From Acidiphilium sp. C61 (GTDB lineage Bacteria > Pseudomonadota > Alphaproteobacteria > Acetobacterales > Acetobacteraceae), in NCBI RefSeq assembly GCF_902712915.1, contig NZ_CACTIA010000005.1, forward strand, positions 1,946,001 through 2,010,000: 64,000 bases of DNA, read 5' to 3'. The first letter of the stretch is position 1. Each line of letters opens with the position of its first letter. Of the stretch, positions 8,492-18,074 are shown piece after piece. The position numbers were made by a program, and so were the translations under genes. The notes beneath the pieces are model-generated. The model had not been told where the DNA came from. It worked only from the letters and a program-made list of their open reading frames with translations, and did not search any database.

Positions 8492-9439
8492 TGACCGGCG
8501 CTTCAGGAACAGCAGCGCCAGCGCGAGCAGGATGGCGCCGAAGATCAGCTGGCGCGCGCCCTCGGAGATGTTCAGCGTCACCAGGATGGCCTGAAGCAGG
8601 ACAACGGTGAGCGCGCCGGCGATGCTGCCGGCATAGCCGCCCTCGCCGCCGGAGAGCCGGGTGCCGCCGATCACCACGGCGGCAATCGGCGGCAGCAGAT
8701 AGTCGTTGCCCATGCCGAGATAGGCCTGCGAGGAATAGCCGCTCAGCAACAGCCCGACAAAGGCCGCGCAGAGCGCGCTGGTGATGAAGACCAGCGCATG
8801 CACGCGCGCGACCGGCACGCCCGAGAGCAGCGCCGTCGCCGGGCTGTTGCCGATCGCATGGACCGAGCGGCCGAACGGCATCCTGCGCAAGGCGATGATG
8901 GCAGCGCCCCCGCAGGCAATCCACACCAGGAACGCCGCCGGCACGCTCCCCACATTGCCGAGTGCGAGGGCGCGCGCGGCGCCGGGAATATGGGTCGTCG
9001 GCGCGACCGCATTGGTATAGACCAGCGTGACCCCCTGAAGCAGGAGGTTGACGCTGAGCGTCCAGATCAGAGCGTGCACCCGCAGCACGAACACGCCGAG
9101 CGTGTTCAGCAGCCCTACCCCGACGCCGATCGCGATGACGACCGCGAAGGCGACCCATTGATGGCCGTAGACCGAGGCGAGGTTGGTGCTGAGGATGGCA
9201 GAGAACGTGATCGTCCACGGCACCGAAAGGTCGATCTGGCCGATCAGGATCGCGAGCGTCTCGCCGATCGCGATCAGGCCGATGAAGGTCGCCTGCACGA
9301 GTTGCAGCCGCAGCGTTCCCCAGCCGAGGAACTCGGGATTCACCGCGACGGCGCAGCCATAGACCAGCAGGAGAATGAGATAGGCGAGCAGCGCCCGCCG
9401 CGCCGCCGGCCGGATCGCGATGCCGGAGAGCGCCGTCAC
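8489..9439 (-). CDS. ABC sugar-type transporter permease (second permease)
   Basis: A 316-aa inner-membrane permease of the BPD_transp_2 (RbsC/ribose-type) family with about 8-10 membrane segments. A conserved cytoplasmic-loop region is visible (ALRRMPFGRSVHAIGNSPATA), followed by the GGTRLSGGEG region. The GTG at 9439 overlaps the TGA of the upstream permease (GTGA), which decides the start against a longer in-frame extension. It is the last gene of the putative acid-sugar uptake operon. Its stop codon is supplied by the adjacent dispersed repeat. Confidence 0.88.
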   Translation of the reverse strand: MTALSGIAIRPAARRALLAYLILLLVYGCAVAVNPEFLGWGTLRLQLVQATFIGLIAIGETLAILIGQIDLSVPWTITFSAILSTNLASVYGHQWVAFAVVIAIGVGVGLLNTLGVFVLRVHALIWTLSVNLLLQGVTLVYTNAVAPTTHIPGAARALALGNVGSVPAAFLVWIACGGAAIIALRRMPFGRSVHAIGNSPATALLSGVPVARVHALVFITSALCAAFVGLLLSGYSSQAYLGMGNDYLLPPIAAVVIGGTRLSGGEGGYAGSIAGALTVVLLQAILVTLNISEGARQLIFGAILLALALLFLKRRS

Positions 9440-10440
9440 GACCGTAGAACCGCGAGCCAGTTGCCGCCGCGCAGCAGGCGCAGCCCGCCAAGGGCAAGGA
9501 CGGTCATCAGGATCAGTCCTTCGATGCAATCCTGCCAGAAGGCGGAGACGTTGAAGACGCCAAGGGCGTTGAGGATGATCGAGAGCAGGAAACTGCCGAG
9601 GATCGGCCCGACCACCGTGCCGCGCCCGCCGGTGAGGGCAACGCCGCCGAGCACCGCGGCGGCCAGCGAGTTCAGCGTGTAGATGCTGCCGATCGTGGGG
9701 TCGCCGGATGTCGTCTCGGCGGCGAGGAACAGGGCGGCGATCGCGGCGAACAGCCCGGCCAGCACGTAGCTGATCATTTCGACGCGGCGCACCGGCAGGC
9801 CGGAGACACGCGCGCTTTCGGCATCGTCGCCGACCGCGACGATGAAGCGGCCGAGGCGGGCGCGGAACACCGGAATCCAGGCCAGCAGCACCGCCGCCGC
9901 CAGCAGCACCAGCGAGAACGGCAATATGCCCCAGTTCCCGGTCAGCGCATTGGCGAAGCCGGCCGGAATCGTCCCGCCCGGCCGCGGCAGGACGATCAGC
10001 GCCGCGCCGCCATAGATGAACGAGGTGCAGAAGGTGGCGATCAGTGGTTCCACCCGCCCATAGGCGATGATCAGCCCGTTCACCGCGCCGAGCCCGAGCC
10101 CGATCAGCAGCGACAGCACGACGATGCCGCCGATGCCGAGCGGGCTGCCCTGCATCGTCGTCGCCGCGAAGCAGTTGACCAGGGTGATCTCCGCGCCGAT
10201 CGACAGGTCGAGCCCGGCGCCGAGCAGCACGATGGTCTGGCCGATCGCGGCAAGGGCGAGCGGCACCGAGACATTGGCGAGGCTGGCGATGCCGAAGGGC
10301 GAGAGGATCAGCGGCTGGCGCAGCGCATAGAGCCCGATCACCACGGCAAGGCCGATGGCGCAGGACACCGGCCCCAGATGCTTCTCCAGCCGCCCGCGCC
10401 GGCGATGTGCTGCGGGGCGCGCGGTCTCAGGCGGCTTCAT
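9436..10440 (-). CDS. ABC sugar-type transporter permease (first permease)
   Basis: A 334-aa permease of the same RbsC-like family as its downstream neighbour. Residues ~25-330 contain about ten hydrophobic segments and the cytoplasmic loop VAVGDDAESARVSGLPVRRVEM. The ATG at 10440 lies inside the last codons of the ATPase gene (14-nt overlap) and is preferred over the longer in-frame start. Two non-identical permease genes in a row imply that the importer uses a heterodimeric membrane domain. Confidence 0.88.
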   Translation of the reverse strand: MKPPETARPAAHRRRGRLEKHLGPVSCAIGLAVVIGLYALRQPLILSPFGIASLANVSVPLALAAIGQTIVLLGAGLDLSIGAEITLVNCFAATTMQGSPLGIGGIVVLSLLIGLGLGAVNGLIIAYGRVEPLIATFCTSFIYGGAALIVLPRPGGTIPAGFANALTGNWGILPFSLVLLAAAVLLAWIPVFRARLGRFIVAVGDDAESARVSGLPVRRVEMISYVLAGLFAAIAALFLAAETTSGDPTIGSIYTLNSLAAAVLGGVALTGGRGTVVGPILGSFLLSIILNALGVFNVSAFWQDCIEGLILMTVLALGGLRLLRGGNWLAVLRS

Positions 10441-11995
10441 GCGCGGCCTCGTGGAAGGAGAGATCGAGAATGTTCTGCTCCGTGATCGCCGCACCTTCGA
10501 GCGATCCGGAAACGCGGCCCTCGCGGAAGACCAGAACGCGGTGGCACAGCAGCGGAAACTCCGAAATGTCGGTCGAGTAGAACAGCACGGCGGTCCCTTG
10601 CGCCGCGAGGTCGCGGATCACGCCGAAAAGCTCGCGCCGCGCCCCGGCATCCACCCCCCGTGTCGGGTCGCAGAACACATAGACTGGCATGCGCCGCGCC
10701 AGCCATTTGGCGACGACGACCTTCTGCTGGTTCCCGCCGCTCAGGCTGCCGAGCGGTGCCGCACCGCTGAAACACTTGATGCCGAGGCGGCGGACATATT
10801 CATCGACGAGGTCCGCCTCGGCGCGCCGGCTGAGCAGCAAACCCCGGCGTAGCGCGCCGAGCACGGTGATGGCGATGTTTTCCGCGATGCTGAGGCCGAG
10901 AAAGCCGCCGAGCGTCTTGCGGTCATCCGGGATCATCGCGATCCCCGCCGCGATGGCGTCGCGCGGCTGGCGCGGCCGCAAGGCCTTGCCGCCGACCTCG
11001 ATGATCCCCTCCAGCCCGCGGCGGAACAGGCCGAACAGGGCGAACAGGAATTCCTTCTGGCCCTGGCCTTCGAGACCGGCGAGGCCGAGCACCTCGCCGC
11101 GGCGAAGCTCGAAGCCGATATCGGTGAAATGCGGCGCAAGGGTAAGGCCGTCGACGCGCAGGATCGTGTCGTCCGGCCGTCCGGCATAGGCGGCGGCTGC
11201 TTCCTGGCGCTCCTGCCAGGCCTCGCCCAGCATCAGGGCCAGCGCCTTGTCGCGGCTGAAATCGCCGGGCGGAAACTCGCCGACCTTCTCGCCGCTGCGC
11301 AGGATGGACACGCGGTCCGCCAGCCGCTCGATCTCGCCGAGCCGGTGCGAGATCAGCACGATGGCCGTGCCACGGTCCCGCAGCCGTTCGATGACTGTCA
11401 TCAGGTGGTCGACCTCGGCGATGGAGAGGGCGGAGGTCGGCTCGTCAAGGATCAGCACGCGCGGATCGGTCGACAGCGCCTTTGCGATCTCGACCAGCTG
11501 CGCCTGGGCCAGCGGCAGGTCGCCCACCGTCGCATCGGGGTCGATATCGGACGCCCCCAGCATCTCCAGCAAGCCCCGCGCCCGCTCGCGCATCGCCGCC
11601 GCGTCGATCCAGTGCCCGCCGCGCAGGGGTTCCTGGCCGATGAGGATGTTCTCGGCAACGCTCAGGCTCGGAAAGAGCGACAGCTCCTGGTGCACGGTGG
11701 CGATGCCGGCGGCGAGGGCGGCGTGCGGGCTGGCGAAGCGCATGGCGGCACCGCCGACGGTGATCGTGCCGTCATCCGGCGGCTCGATGCCCGCGAGCAG
11801 CTTGACCAGCGTGCTCTTGCCGGCGCCGTTCGCGCCGAGCAAGGCGTGAACCTCGCCCGGATAGAGCGCGAGATCGGCCCGCCGCAGCGCGACGACGCCG
11901 CCGAAACGCTTGGACAGGCCGACTGCCGCCAGCGTCGGCGCGGATGCAGCATCCGCGCCGTCCGCCCGCCGGGCGCCGTCAGCCGCAATCGGCAC
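10427..11995 (-). CDS. ABC sugar-type importer ATPase, double nucleotide-binding domain
   Basis: A 522-aa RbsA/MglA-like ATPase with two fused ABC cassettes, as is usual for CUT2-family sugar importers. The first cassette has Walker A GANGAGKST near residue 54, a Q-loop region and Walker B LILDEPTSAL. The second cassette lacks a canonical Walker A, as is common in this family, but keeps the signature LSGGNQQKVVVAKWL. It powers import through the two permeases downstream and works with the binding protein encoded upstream. Confidence 0.92.
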   Translation of the reverse strand: MPIAADGARRADGADAASAPTLAAVGLSKRFGGVVALRRADLALYPGEVHALLGANGAGKSTLVKLLAGIEPPDDGTITVGGAAMRFASPHAALAAGIATVHQELSLFPSLSVAENILIGQEPLRGGHWIDAAAMRERARGLLEMLGASDIDPDATVGDLPLAQAQLVEIAKALSTDPRVLILDEPTSALSIAEVDHLMTVIERLRDRGTAIVLISHRLGEIERLADRVSILRSGEKVGEFPPGDFSRDKALALMLGEAWQERQEAAAAYAGRPDDTILRVDGLTLAPHFTDIGFELRRGEVLGLAGLEGQGQKEFLFALFGLFRRGLEGIIEVGGKALRPRQPRDAIAAGIAMIPDDRKTLGGFLGLSIAENIAITVLGALRRGLLLSRRAEADLVDEYVRRLGIKCFSGAAPLGSLSGGNQQKVVVAKWLARRMPVYVFCDPTRGVDAGARRELFGVIRDLAAQGTAVLFYSTDISEFPLLCHRVLVFREGRVSGSLEGAAITEQNILDLSFHEAAHEAA

Positions 11996-12028
11996 CGTCC
12001 TTGCCCTCGTGTTCCTGCGCCGCCGTGC

Positions 12029-13120
12029 TCAGCTGCCGTGCACCACGGCGCCGACCGGGATCTTCACCCCGCATTGCGGAATGTCGATATCGGTGACGAA
12101 GCTGTTCGGCAGCTTCGGGAAGTAGTTGACGCCGGCCTTCATCTGCGCCGTGGTCACCGGGTTGAGCGGAATGTTCGCGGTGCGCGGCAGGCTCTGGCCG
12201 TCGAGGGCGGCGATCGCCGCGCGGATGGCGGCGGCGGCCAGCGCCGGCGACTGGCCGATGACCAGCGCGGGGACATGATGTGCGACCGCGAGCTTCATGA
12301 AGCCGTTATCCGATTCGCTGGTCATCGGCACCAGCTTCGCCTTGACCTGCAGGAAGGCCTGCAGCGCGCCGGTGGCCCCTTCGGTGCCCCAGACGCCGGC
12401 GACATCGTGGCTGGTCGAGAGCGCATCGGCGGTGACCTTCTGGTTCACCCCGACATCCCAGTTGCCATAGACCTGCTTGACCGTGAGGCCCGCCGCTGTC
12501 TTGAACACGGCCATGGCGCCGTCGCCCTGGTCATTGTCGACCGTCGTGCCGGCAAGGCCGCGGACCATCAGGATCTTGCCCTTGCCGCCGGTTTCCTTGG
12601 TGAGGAACTGCGCCCACATGCGGCCCATCGCCGCCTGATCCTCGTTGATGTTGATCGCCTTGTCGGTCGTCACCGTATTGTCGAAGGCGACGACGACGAT
12701 GCCGTGATTGACCGCCTCGTTGATGACGCTGTTCAGGCCGGAGGGCGATGCGGCATCGACGACGATGGCGTTGTACCCGCTCAGGATCATCTGGCGAATC
12801 TGTGCGACCTGCTGGGCGACGTTGTTGCCGGCGTTCTGGATCTCGAATTTCGAGATGTATTTCGCAACCGCCGGCTGCTTCACATAGGCGCGGGCGATGT
12901 TCAGCATCTCGGTGCGCCAGTTGTTGCCGTAATACGAGTTGCTGAACGCGATCTTGTAGGGCCCGTGCTTCGCCTTGGCCGTGACCATCGGCGTCGCTGC
13001 CGTCTGCGGGACGAAGCAGGCGGCGAGGCTTTTTGGCGCGACGAGGCTGTCGGCGGCGGCGGTGCCCGTCGCGGCGAGCATGGTCGCCGCGGCAAGAGCG
13101 GAAACGATGGAATGACGCAT
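12029..13120 (-). CDS. Periplasmic sugar-type substrate-binding protein
   Basis: A 363-aa ABC binding protein of the Peripla_BP_4 (ribose/galactose-binding-like) fold. A Sec signal peptide spans residues 1-23 (cleavage near TAAADS). The mature protein shows the two-lobe pattern: an N-terminal strand KIAFSNSYYGNNWRTEM, the hinge-region YNAIVVDAASPSGLN, and NITVT/AFDNTV-type ligand-pocket residues. It is encoded between PdxA2 and the ATPase, so the natural ligand is predicted to be the acid sugar that the kinase and dehydrogenase degrade, or a precursor of it. Confidence 0.88.
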   Translation of the reverse strand: MRHSIVSALAAATMLAATGTAAADSLVAPKSLAACFVPQTAATPMVTAKAKHGPYKIAFSNSYYGNNWRTEMLNIARAYVKQPAVAKYISKFEIQNAGNNVAQQVAQIRQMILSGYNAIVVDAASPSGLNSVINEAVNHGIVVVAFDNTVTTDKAININEDQAAMGRMWAQFLTKETGGKGKILMVRGLAGTTVDNDQGDGAMAVFKTAAGLTVKQVYGNWDVGVNQKVTADALSTSHDVAGVWGTEGATGALQAFLQVKAKLVPMTSESDNGFMKLAVAHHVPALVIGQSPALAAAAIRAAIAALDGQSLPRTANIPLNPVTTAQMKAGVNYFPKLPNSFVTDIDIPQCGVKIPVGAVVHGS

Positions 13121-13222
13121 GTTGTTATCCTCCCTGTCTGGCTGCCCGGGGTGTTCCCGTGGCGGGCCGGTTGGTCGTTGATGGGTTGGCCTTGACCGGT
13201 GTGCGGCGGCGTTGCGGCCTCG

Positions 13223-14293
13223 TCATGCCTCCGCGCCGGCTTCCTGCCGGCCGCGGGAGAGCTGCATCGCGCAGTCGATCGCCTCGATCAGGCTCTGCTC
13301 GCTGGCGATCCCCTTGCCGGCAATGTCGAATGCGGTTCCGTGATCGACCGAGGTGCGGATGATCGGCAGGCCGAGCGTCACGTTCACGCCGCTCAGGGCC
13401 TGCCATTCGCCGGTCGCGGGGTCGACCGAGAACCCCAGCAGCTTGACCGGAATGTGCCCCTGGTCGTGATACATCGCGACGACGGCGTCGAACTGGCCGG
13501 CGCGCAGCTTGACGAACACGGTATCGCCCGGAACCGGCCCGGTCAGGTCGTGGCCGTCGCGGCGCATCTCCTCGATCGCCGGAGTGGTGATGTCGATGTC
13601 TTCCCGGCCGAACAGCCCGTTCTCGCCGGCATGGGGGTTGAGCGCGGCAATGGCGATCCGCGGCCGGGCGATGCCCAGAAGGTGCAGCGCCCCCGATGTC
13701 AGTTCGACCACCTGGCGCAGCCGCTCCCGGGTCAGCCGCCCCGGCACGTCCCGCAGCGCGACATGGGTGCAGACATGGCTCACCCGCATGTTGCCGTGAA
13801 CCAGCAACATCACCGAGTTGCGCGCCCCGGTCAGGTCGGCGAGAAGCTCGGTGTGGCCGCCATAGTGATGGCCGGCGAGGTTGAGCGCTTCCTTGTTGAT
13901 CGGCGCGGTGCAGATCGCATCGACCTGCCCCGCCATGGCCATCCGCACGGCGAGCGCGATGGACTGGTAGGCGATTTCGCCCGCCACCGCCGATACCTTG
14001 CCGGGGACGATGCCGGCGGCGTCCGGCCCCGCCTCCACCACCGCCAAAGGCGGCAGCGCGCCCCCCGCGCGGTCGGCCGGCAGGGTCTCGAAAGGCGGGT
14101 GCAGGTTCAGCCGCTCGCAGGCCTCCGCAAGGCTGCGCGCCGATCCGGTCACCACGAGGGACAAGTCGCCGGTGGCGATTCGCCCCTGCAGCCGTGCCGC
14201 CGCCCTGGCAACGATTTCCGGACCGATCCCGGCCGGATCACCCATCGTGATCGCGATACGCGCAACGCCCACCGGCCAGCCCCCAGACATCAT
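13223..14293 (-). CDS. pdxA2: PdxA2-type 4-phospho-acid-sugar dehydrogenase
   Basis: A 356-aa NAD-dependent dehydrogenase of the PdxA family. It shows the family's TMGDPAGIGPE start, a metal-site histidine region (GHHYGGHTELLA) and the C-terminal MYHDQGHIPVK motif. Canonical PdxA acts in pyridoxal-phosphate synthesis. PdxA2 members next to DUF1537 kinases instead oxidise and decarboxylate threonate- or erythronate-4-phosphate to dihydroxyacetone phosphate. The kinase gene lies 66 nt upstream on the same strand, which favours the catabolic role. A role in vitamin B6 synthesis cannot be excluded by sequence alone. ATG at 14290 is an equally possible start. Confidence 0.85.
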   Translation of the reverse strand: MMSGGWPVGVARIAITMGDPAGIGPEIVARAAARLQGRIATGDLSLVVTGSARSLAEACERLNLHPPFETLPADRAGGALPPLAVVEAGPDAAGIVPGKVSAVAGEIAYQSIALAVRMAMAGQVDAICTAPINKEALNLAGHHYGGHTELLADLTGARNSVMLLVHGNMRVSHVCTHVALRDVPGRLTRERLRQVVELTSGALHLLGIARPRIAIAALNPHAGENGLFGREDIDITTPAIEEMRRDGHDLTGPVPGDTVFVKLRAGQFDAVVAMYHDQGHIPVKLLGFSVDPATGEWQALSGVNVTLGLPIIRTSVDHGTAFDIAGKGIASEQSLIEAIDCAMQLSRGRQEAGAEA

Positions 14294-14359
14294 GACAGCG
14301 CTACCATGATCCAGCGCGGTTGTGCTGTCAACAATCGCGGCCCGGCCGTTGCCTCCGGT

Positions 14360-15472
14360 TCACGCGTCGGCGGCGAGCAGGCGGGCGAGGAAATCCGGCC
14401 CGCCGAAGGCGCCCGACCGCGAGATCAGCGTTGTCCCGTCCCACGCGCCGCCGATCATCCGGGAAACCGGCACGCCGGACACGATCTCACCGCCCGGATG
14501 CAGGGCGTCCGCTCCGACGGCCCTGCATACCGCGTCGAGCGTTTCGCCGCCGATCACGACGATCTCGGCGGGTTTCGCCAGCCTCGGCAGGGTTGCGCGC
14601 AGGCGGGCCTCGATGGCGGCGGCGGCGGCATCGGCCGCCAATCCGTCGGGCAGCCCCGGTGTGACGATGCAATTGCCATGCTCAAGGCTGGCCGCAATGC
14701 GAAGGGCCGCCCGCTCTGCATCCTCGTCGAGCGGTATCCGTGCCGCCGCCGCTGCCGGAACCGCGGCGATCTGCCCGCGCGTCACACAATGGTTCGAGCC
14801 GATGATCACCAGCCGCAGCCCGGGGCGCGGCACGATCACCGGCGGCGCGCGCCCCGCGAGCGCGCGGGCGAGACCGGCGCTGCCGCACCAGAGGATCGGT
14901 GGGCCGTCTCTCCGTGCTGCGGCGACGAGCCGGTCCAGATCGTCCTGTTTGATCGCATCGCAGACCAGCACCGTCCCCGGCGCGGCGGCGAGGCCGGCAT
15001 CGGCCGCAACCCCTGCCGGTATGTGCGCGGTGCGAAGCCCCACCCTCGCAAGCTCATGCGCAGCACTGCGCTCCAGCCGCACGAGCGCGCCATCCGCGCG
15101 GGGGGCGTATTGCCGCCCGTCCCGCGTGATCCGCTGCTGGGCAGGGAAGGCCGGCGCGAAAATGCAGAGCTGGTCCGGCCCGGCCCGCAGCGCCATCGCG
15201 ATGGCCTCCGGCCAGTGCCCGCGCAGCAGGCTGTCGATCTTCAGGAACCTGAGTTCGGCCCCCGCGAGGAAGCCGGCCGCGCCGTCCATCCGCGTGGCTG
15301 CCGCAGCGGCGTCCAGATCCCGCGCATTGGTGCTGATCGCGGCGCTGGCGGGCACTGCGCCGCGGGTCTTCGCATCGAGCAGGACCGCAAGATCACGATC
15401 GAGGACCGTGAACTGCACCGCCGCATCCAGCGCGCCGGTCAGGTCATCGGCGACAAGGCGTATGGATGTCAT
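14360..15472 (-). CDS. Four-carbon acid-sugar kinase (DUF1537 family)
   Basis: A 370-aa protein that matches the DUF1537 kinase family (DtnK/OtnK type). The N-terminal domain begins RLVADDLTGALDAAVQF, the family signature, and contains KIDSLLRG. The C-terminal nucleotide-binding domain ends in VIGGETLDAVCRAVGADAL and GGEIVSGVPVS. These kinases phosphorylate the 4-hydroxyl of threonate, erythronate or related acid sugars. The next gene is pdxA2, giving the complete two-step route to dihydroxyacetone phosphate. No regulator or aldolase is encoded nearby, so the exact substrate is open. Confidence 0.85.
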   Translation of the reverse strand: MTSIRLVADDLTGALDAAVQFTVLDRDLAVLLDAKTRGAVPASAAISTNARDLDAAAAATRMDGAAGFLAGAELRFLKIDSLLRGHWPEAIAMALRAGPDQLCIFAPAFPAQQRITRDGRQYAPRADGALVRLERSAAHELARVGLRTAHIPAGVAADAGLAAAPGTVLVCDAIKQDDLDRLVAAARRDGPPILWCGSAGLARALAGRAPPVIVPRPGLRLVIIGSNHCVTRGQIAAVPAAAAARIPLDEDAERAALRIAASLEHGNCIVTPGLPDGLAADAAAAAIEARLRATLPRLAKPAEIVVIGGETLDAVCRAVGADALHPGGEIVSGVPVSRMIGGAWDGTTLISRSGAFGGPDFLARLLAADA

Positions 15473-15502
15473 CCTGGCCCCTCCCGCGCATCGCTCCGGC
15501 GT

Positions 15503-16963
15503 TCAGCCGCGCAGGCGGGTAACCGTTGCCGTGGTGGAATGGCCGGGCAGGAGTTCGGCGAGCATCACGCGCCCGCCCCATGACTCTACCTCGCGGGCGC
15601 CCACCACGGTGTCGTGCGTATAGTCCGCGCCTTTCACCAGCACGTCCGGCCGGATGACCGAAAGCAGGTCGAGCGGCGTGTCCTCCTCGAAGATCACCAC
15701 GAGATCAACGCTTGCCAGCGACGCCAGAACCGCCGCGCGGGCCGCTTCCGGCTGGACCGGACGGGTCGGCCCCTTGAGGCGGCGCACCGAGCTGTCGGCG
15801 TTGATGCCGACGATCAGCCGGTCGCATCCGGCGCGGGCCTGTTCGAGCAGGTGGACATGACCGGGATGCAGCAGGTCGAAACAGCCATTGGTGAAGCCGA
15901 CCCGCCAGCCGCGCTGCCGCCAGCGTTCCGCCGCCTCGGCGGCAACCTGCCGGGTCACCACCTTGCGCAGCGCCCCGGATGCCGGTTTCACCGCGTCCAT
16001 CAGGTCGTTGGGGCGGGCCACGGCGGTGCCGACCTTGCCGACGACCAGGCCGCCCGCGATGTTGGAGAGCCTTGCCGCCACATCGAGGTCGAGGCCGCTT
16101 GCGAGCCCGGCCGCGAGCACGGCGACGACCGTATCCCCCGCGCCGGAGACGTCATAGACCTCGGAGGCCTCCGCCGGATAATGCCTGACCGTATCGGCGG
16201 TGACGAGGCTCATGCCATCCTCCGAGCGCGTGCACAGCACGGCGCCGAACCCGAACCGGCCGATCGCCTCACGCGCCGCCGCCACGATCGCGGCCTCCGT
16301 CGAGACATCGCTTCCCGTTGCCTCGGCGAGTTCGCGGCGGTTCGGGGTGATGACGTCGGCCCCGGCATAATGCGACCAGTCCGCCCCCTTGGGATCGACG
16401 ATCAGCATCCGCCCGATCGAGCGGGCGCTGGCGATCAGGTTGCGGCAGATCGCGGGCGCGAGCACCCCCTTGCGATAGTCTGACAGGACGGTGACCGAGG
16501 TTGCCGCCATCGCATCGGAGGCGATCTTGAGCAGCCTGTCGCCGAGTTTTTCAGGCAGCGGCGCCGCCAGTTCGCGATCGGCCCGGATCAGGTGCTGGCC
16601 GGCGGCGATGTAGCGCGTCTTCACCGTTGTCGCCCGGCCGGTCTCCACCAGCAGCCACGGCTCCACATTCGGCTGCCCGCCGATCAGCGCGGTGAGGTCG
16701 GAGCCTTCCTGGTCGTCCCCCACCACGGAGACGAACGCCGCAGCGGCATCGAGGGCGGTGAGATTGCGCACGACGTTGCCCGCCCCGCCCGGCATCGCGA
16801 TTTCCCGCGTCACCGTCAGGATCGGCACCGGGGCTTCCGGGCTGATCCGCTCGACGCGGCCATAGGCATAGCGGTCGAGCATCAGGTCGCCCACCACCAG
16901 AACGTTCGCCCGCGCCAGACCCCGGATCGCCGAGATCAGATCATACCCAACATGTTCCGACAT
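15503..16963 (-). CDS. hldE: Bifunctional heptose-7-phosphate kinase / ADP-heptose synthase
   Basis: A 486-aa two-domain enzyme of LPS core precursor synthesis. Residues ~1-325 are a ribokinase-fold kinase that makes heptose 1,7-bisphosphate (GGAGNVVRNL near the start, and the DVSGAGDTVVA active-site motif). Residues ~350-486 are a nucleotidyltransferase with the GFTNGCFDLLHPGH signature that makes ADP-heptose. The ATG at 16963 follows GAGAGAG and starts the conserved region; 33 extra in-frame codons upstream lack support. It sits 30 nt upstream of the acid-sugar kinase gene and may share its transcript, although the functions are unrelated. Confidence 0.94.
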   Translation of the reverse strand: MSEHVGYDLISAIRGLARANVLVVGDLMLDRYAYGRVERISPEAPVPILTVTREIAMPGGAGNVVRNLTALDAAAAFVSVVGDDQEGSDLTALIGGQPNVEPWLLVETGRATTVKTRYIAAGQHLIRADRELAAPLPEKLGDRLLKIASDAMAATSVTVLSDYRKGVLAPAICRNLIASARSIGRMLIVDPKGADWSHYAGADVITPNRRELAEATGSDVSTEAAIVAAAREAIGRFGFGAVLCTRSEDGMSLVTADTVRHYPAEASEVYDVSGAGDTVVAVLAAGLASGLDLDVAARLSNIAGGLVVGKVGTAVARPNDLMDAVKPASGALRKVVTRQVAAEAAERWRQRGWRVGFTNGCFDLLHPGHVHLLEQARAGCDRLIVGINADSSVRRLKGPTRPVQPEAARAAVLASLASVDLVVIFEEDTPLDLLSVIRPDVLVKGADYTHDTVVGAREVESWGGRVMLAELLPGHSTTATVTRLRG

Positions 16964-17108
16964 GACTCTCTCGCTAGCTTGGCCGGCGCCGGCCGGCAAG
17001 CGGTTTCGTGCAATCCTCATGACACCGCGTTGAGCGGCATGGCGCCGGCCTTCAGGGGCCAACCGCGCGGCAATGGCAAAATCGGCGCAACGCCTCTATT
17101 TAACAGCC

Positions 17109-18074
17109 ATGACCGATCTGCCCCCTTTTCTCGACCGCACCCGACCCGACGTCCCCGATATCGTCGTCCCGCGGGGCGTTACACCGTTTTTCCTGCCAAA
17201 TCAGCCGGTTCGCGGCCGTCTCGTCCGGCTCGGCCCGCTCGCCGACGCGCTACTCAACAGGCACGACCATGCCCCGCCGGTCCGCGCGCTGCTGGGCGAG
17301 GCGCTGGCGCTCGTCGCCAGCCTTGCCACCGCGCTGAAATTCTCCGGCAGTTTTTCGCTCCAGGCGAAGGGCGACGGCGCGGTGCCGCTGCTGCTGGCCG
17401 ACTGCACCGATAGCGGCGCCCTGCGCGGCTATGCCCGCCTGTCCGAGGATGTCGGCCTGCCGGATGAGGCGCCGACCGCCCGCGGGATGATGGGCGATGG
17501 CTATCTGGCCTTCACCGTCGACCAGGGGCCGGATATGGAGCGCCATCAGGGCATCGTCTCGCTCGAGGGGCAAAGCCTGTCCGACATGGCGCATCACTAT
17601 TTCGAGACATCCGAGCAGCTTCCCTGCCAGATCCACCTCGCCGCCGCCGAAACGCCTTCCGGTTGGCGCGCCGCGGCCCTCGTGATCGAGCGGATCGCCG
17701 GCGCGGGCGGGATCGACCCCGCCCTGAGCGAGGCCGAGCAGGAGGAGGCGTGGCGGACCGCGAAAATCCTCGCCGCCACCATCACCGACGCCGAATTGCT
17801 CGACGATGCGCTGCCGCCCGAGCGGCTGCTCTACCGGCTGTTTCATGGCGAGGGCATCGCGGTCGACCGGCCGCGGCCGCTCGCCTATGGCTGCCGGTGT
17901 TCGCGCGCCCGCCTCTCGGAAGTGCTGTGCGGCTTTTCCGGAGACGATCTCGATCACATGACCATCGACGGGGACATCACGATGACCTGCGAATTCTGCA
18001 ATGTCGATTTCCGTTTTCCACGCGGCGAGATCAGCGTCGCGGCACCAGCCGGTGGCGAGGGAGGCGTATCATGA
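17109..18074 (+). CDS. hslO: Hsp33 redox-regulated chaperone
   Basis: A 321-aa holdase chaperone activated by oxidation. The C-terminal zinc-binding cysteines are present as CRC (near YGCRCSR) and CEFC, the four ligands that form disulfides under oxidative stress. The N-terminal domain contains SGSFSLQAKG and the GDGYLAFTVDQG stretch typical of the family. ATG at 17109 is preferred; an ATG at 17073 would add 12 residues and has no clear ribosome-binding site. The stop codon overlaps the next gene (ATGA). Confidence 0.92.
   Translation: MTDLPPFLDRTRPDVPDIVVPRGVTPFFLPNQPVRGRLVRLGPLADALLNRHDHAPPVRALLGEALALVASLATALKFSGSFSLQAKGDGAVPLLLADCTDSGALRGYARLSEDVGLPDEAPTARGMMGDGYLAFTVDQGPDMERHQGIVSLEGQSLSDMAHHYFETSEQLPCQIHLAAAETPSGWRAAALVIERIAGAGGIDPALSEAEQEEAWRTAKILAATITDAELLDDALPPERLLYRLFHGEGIAVDRPRPLAYGCRCSRARLSEVLCGFSGDDLDHMTIDGDITMTCEFCNVDFRFPRGEISVAAPAGGEGGVS

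Noticed and set aside
13223..14293. PdxA as a vitamin B6 biosynthesis gene
   Set aside because: Not rejected outright, but the adjacent DUF1537 kinase and importer make the catabolic PdxA2 role more likely.
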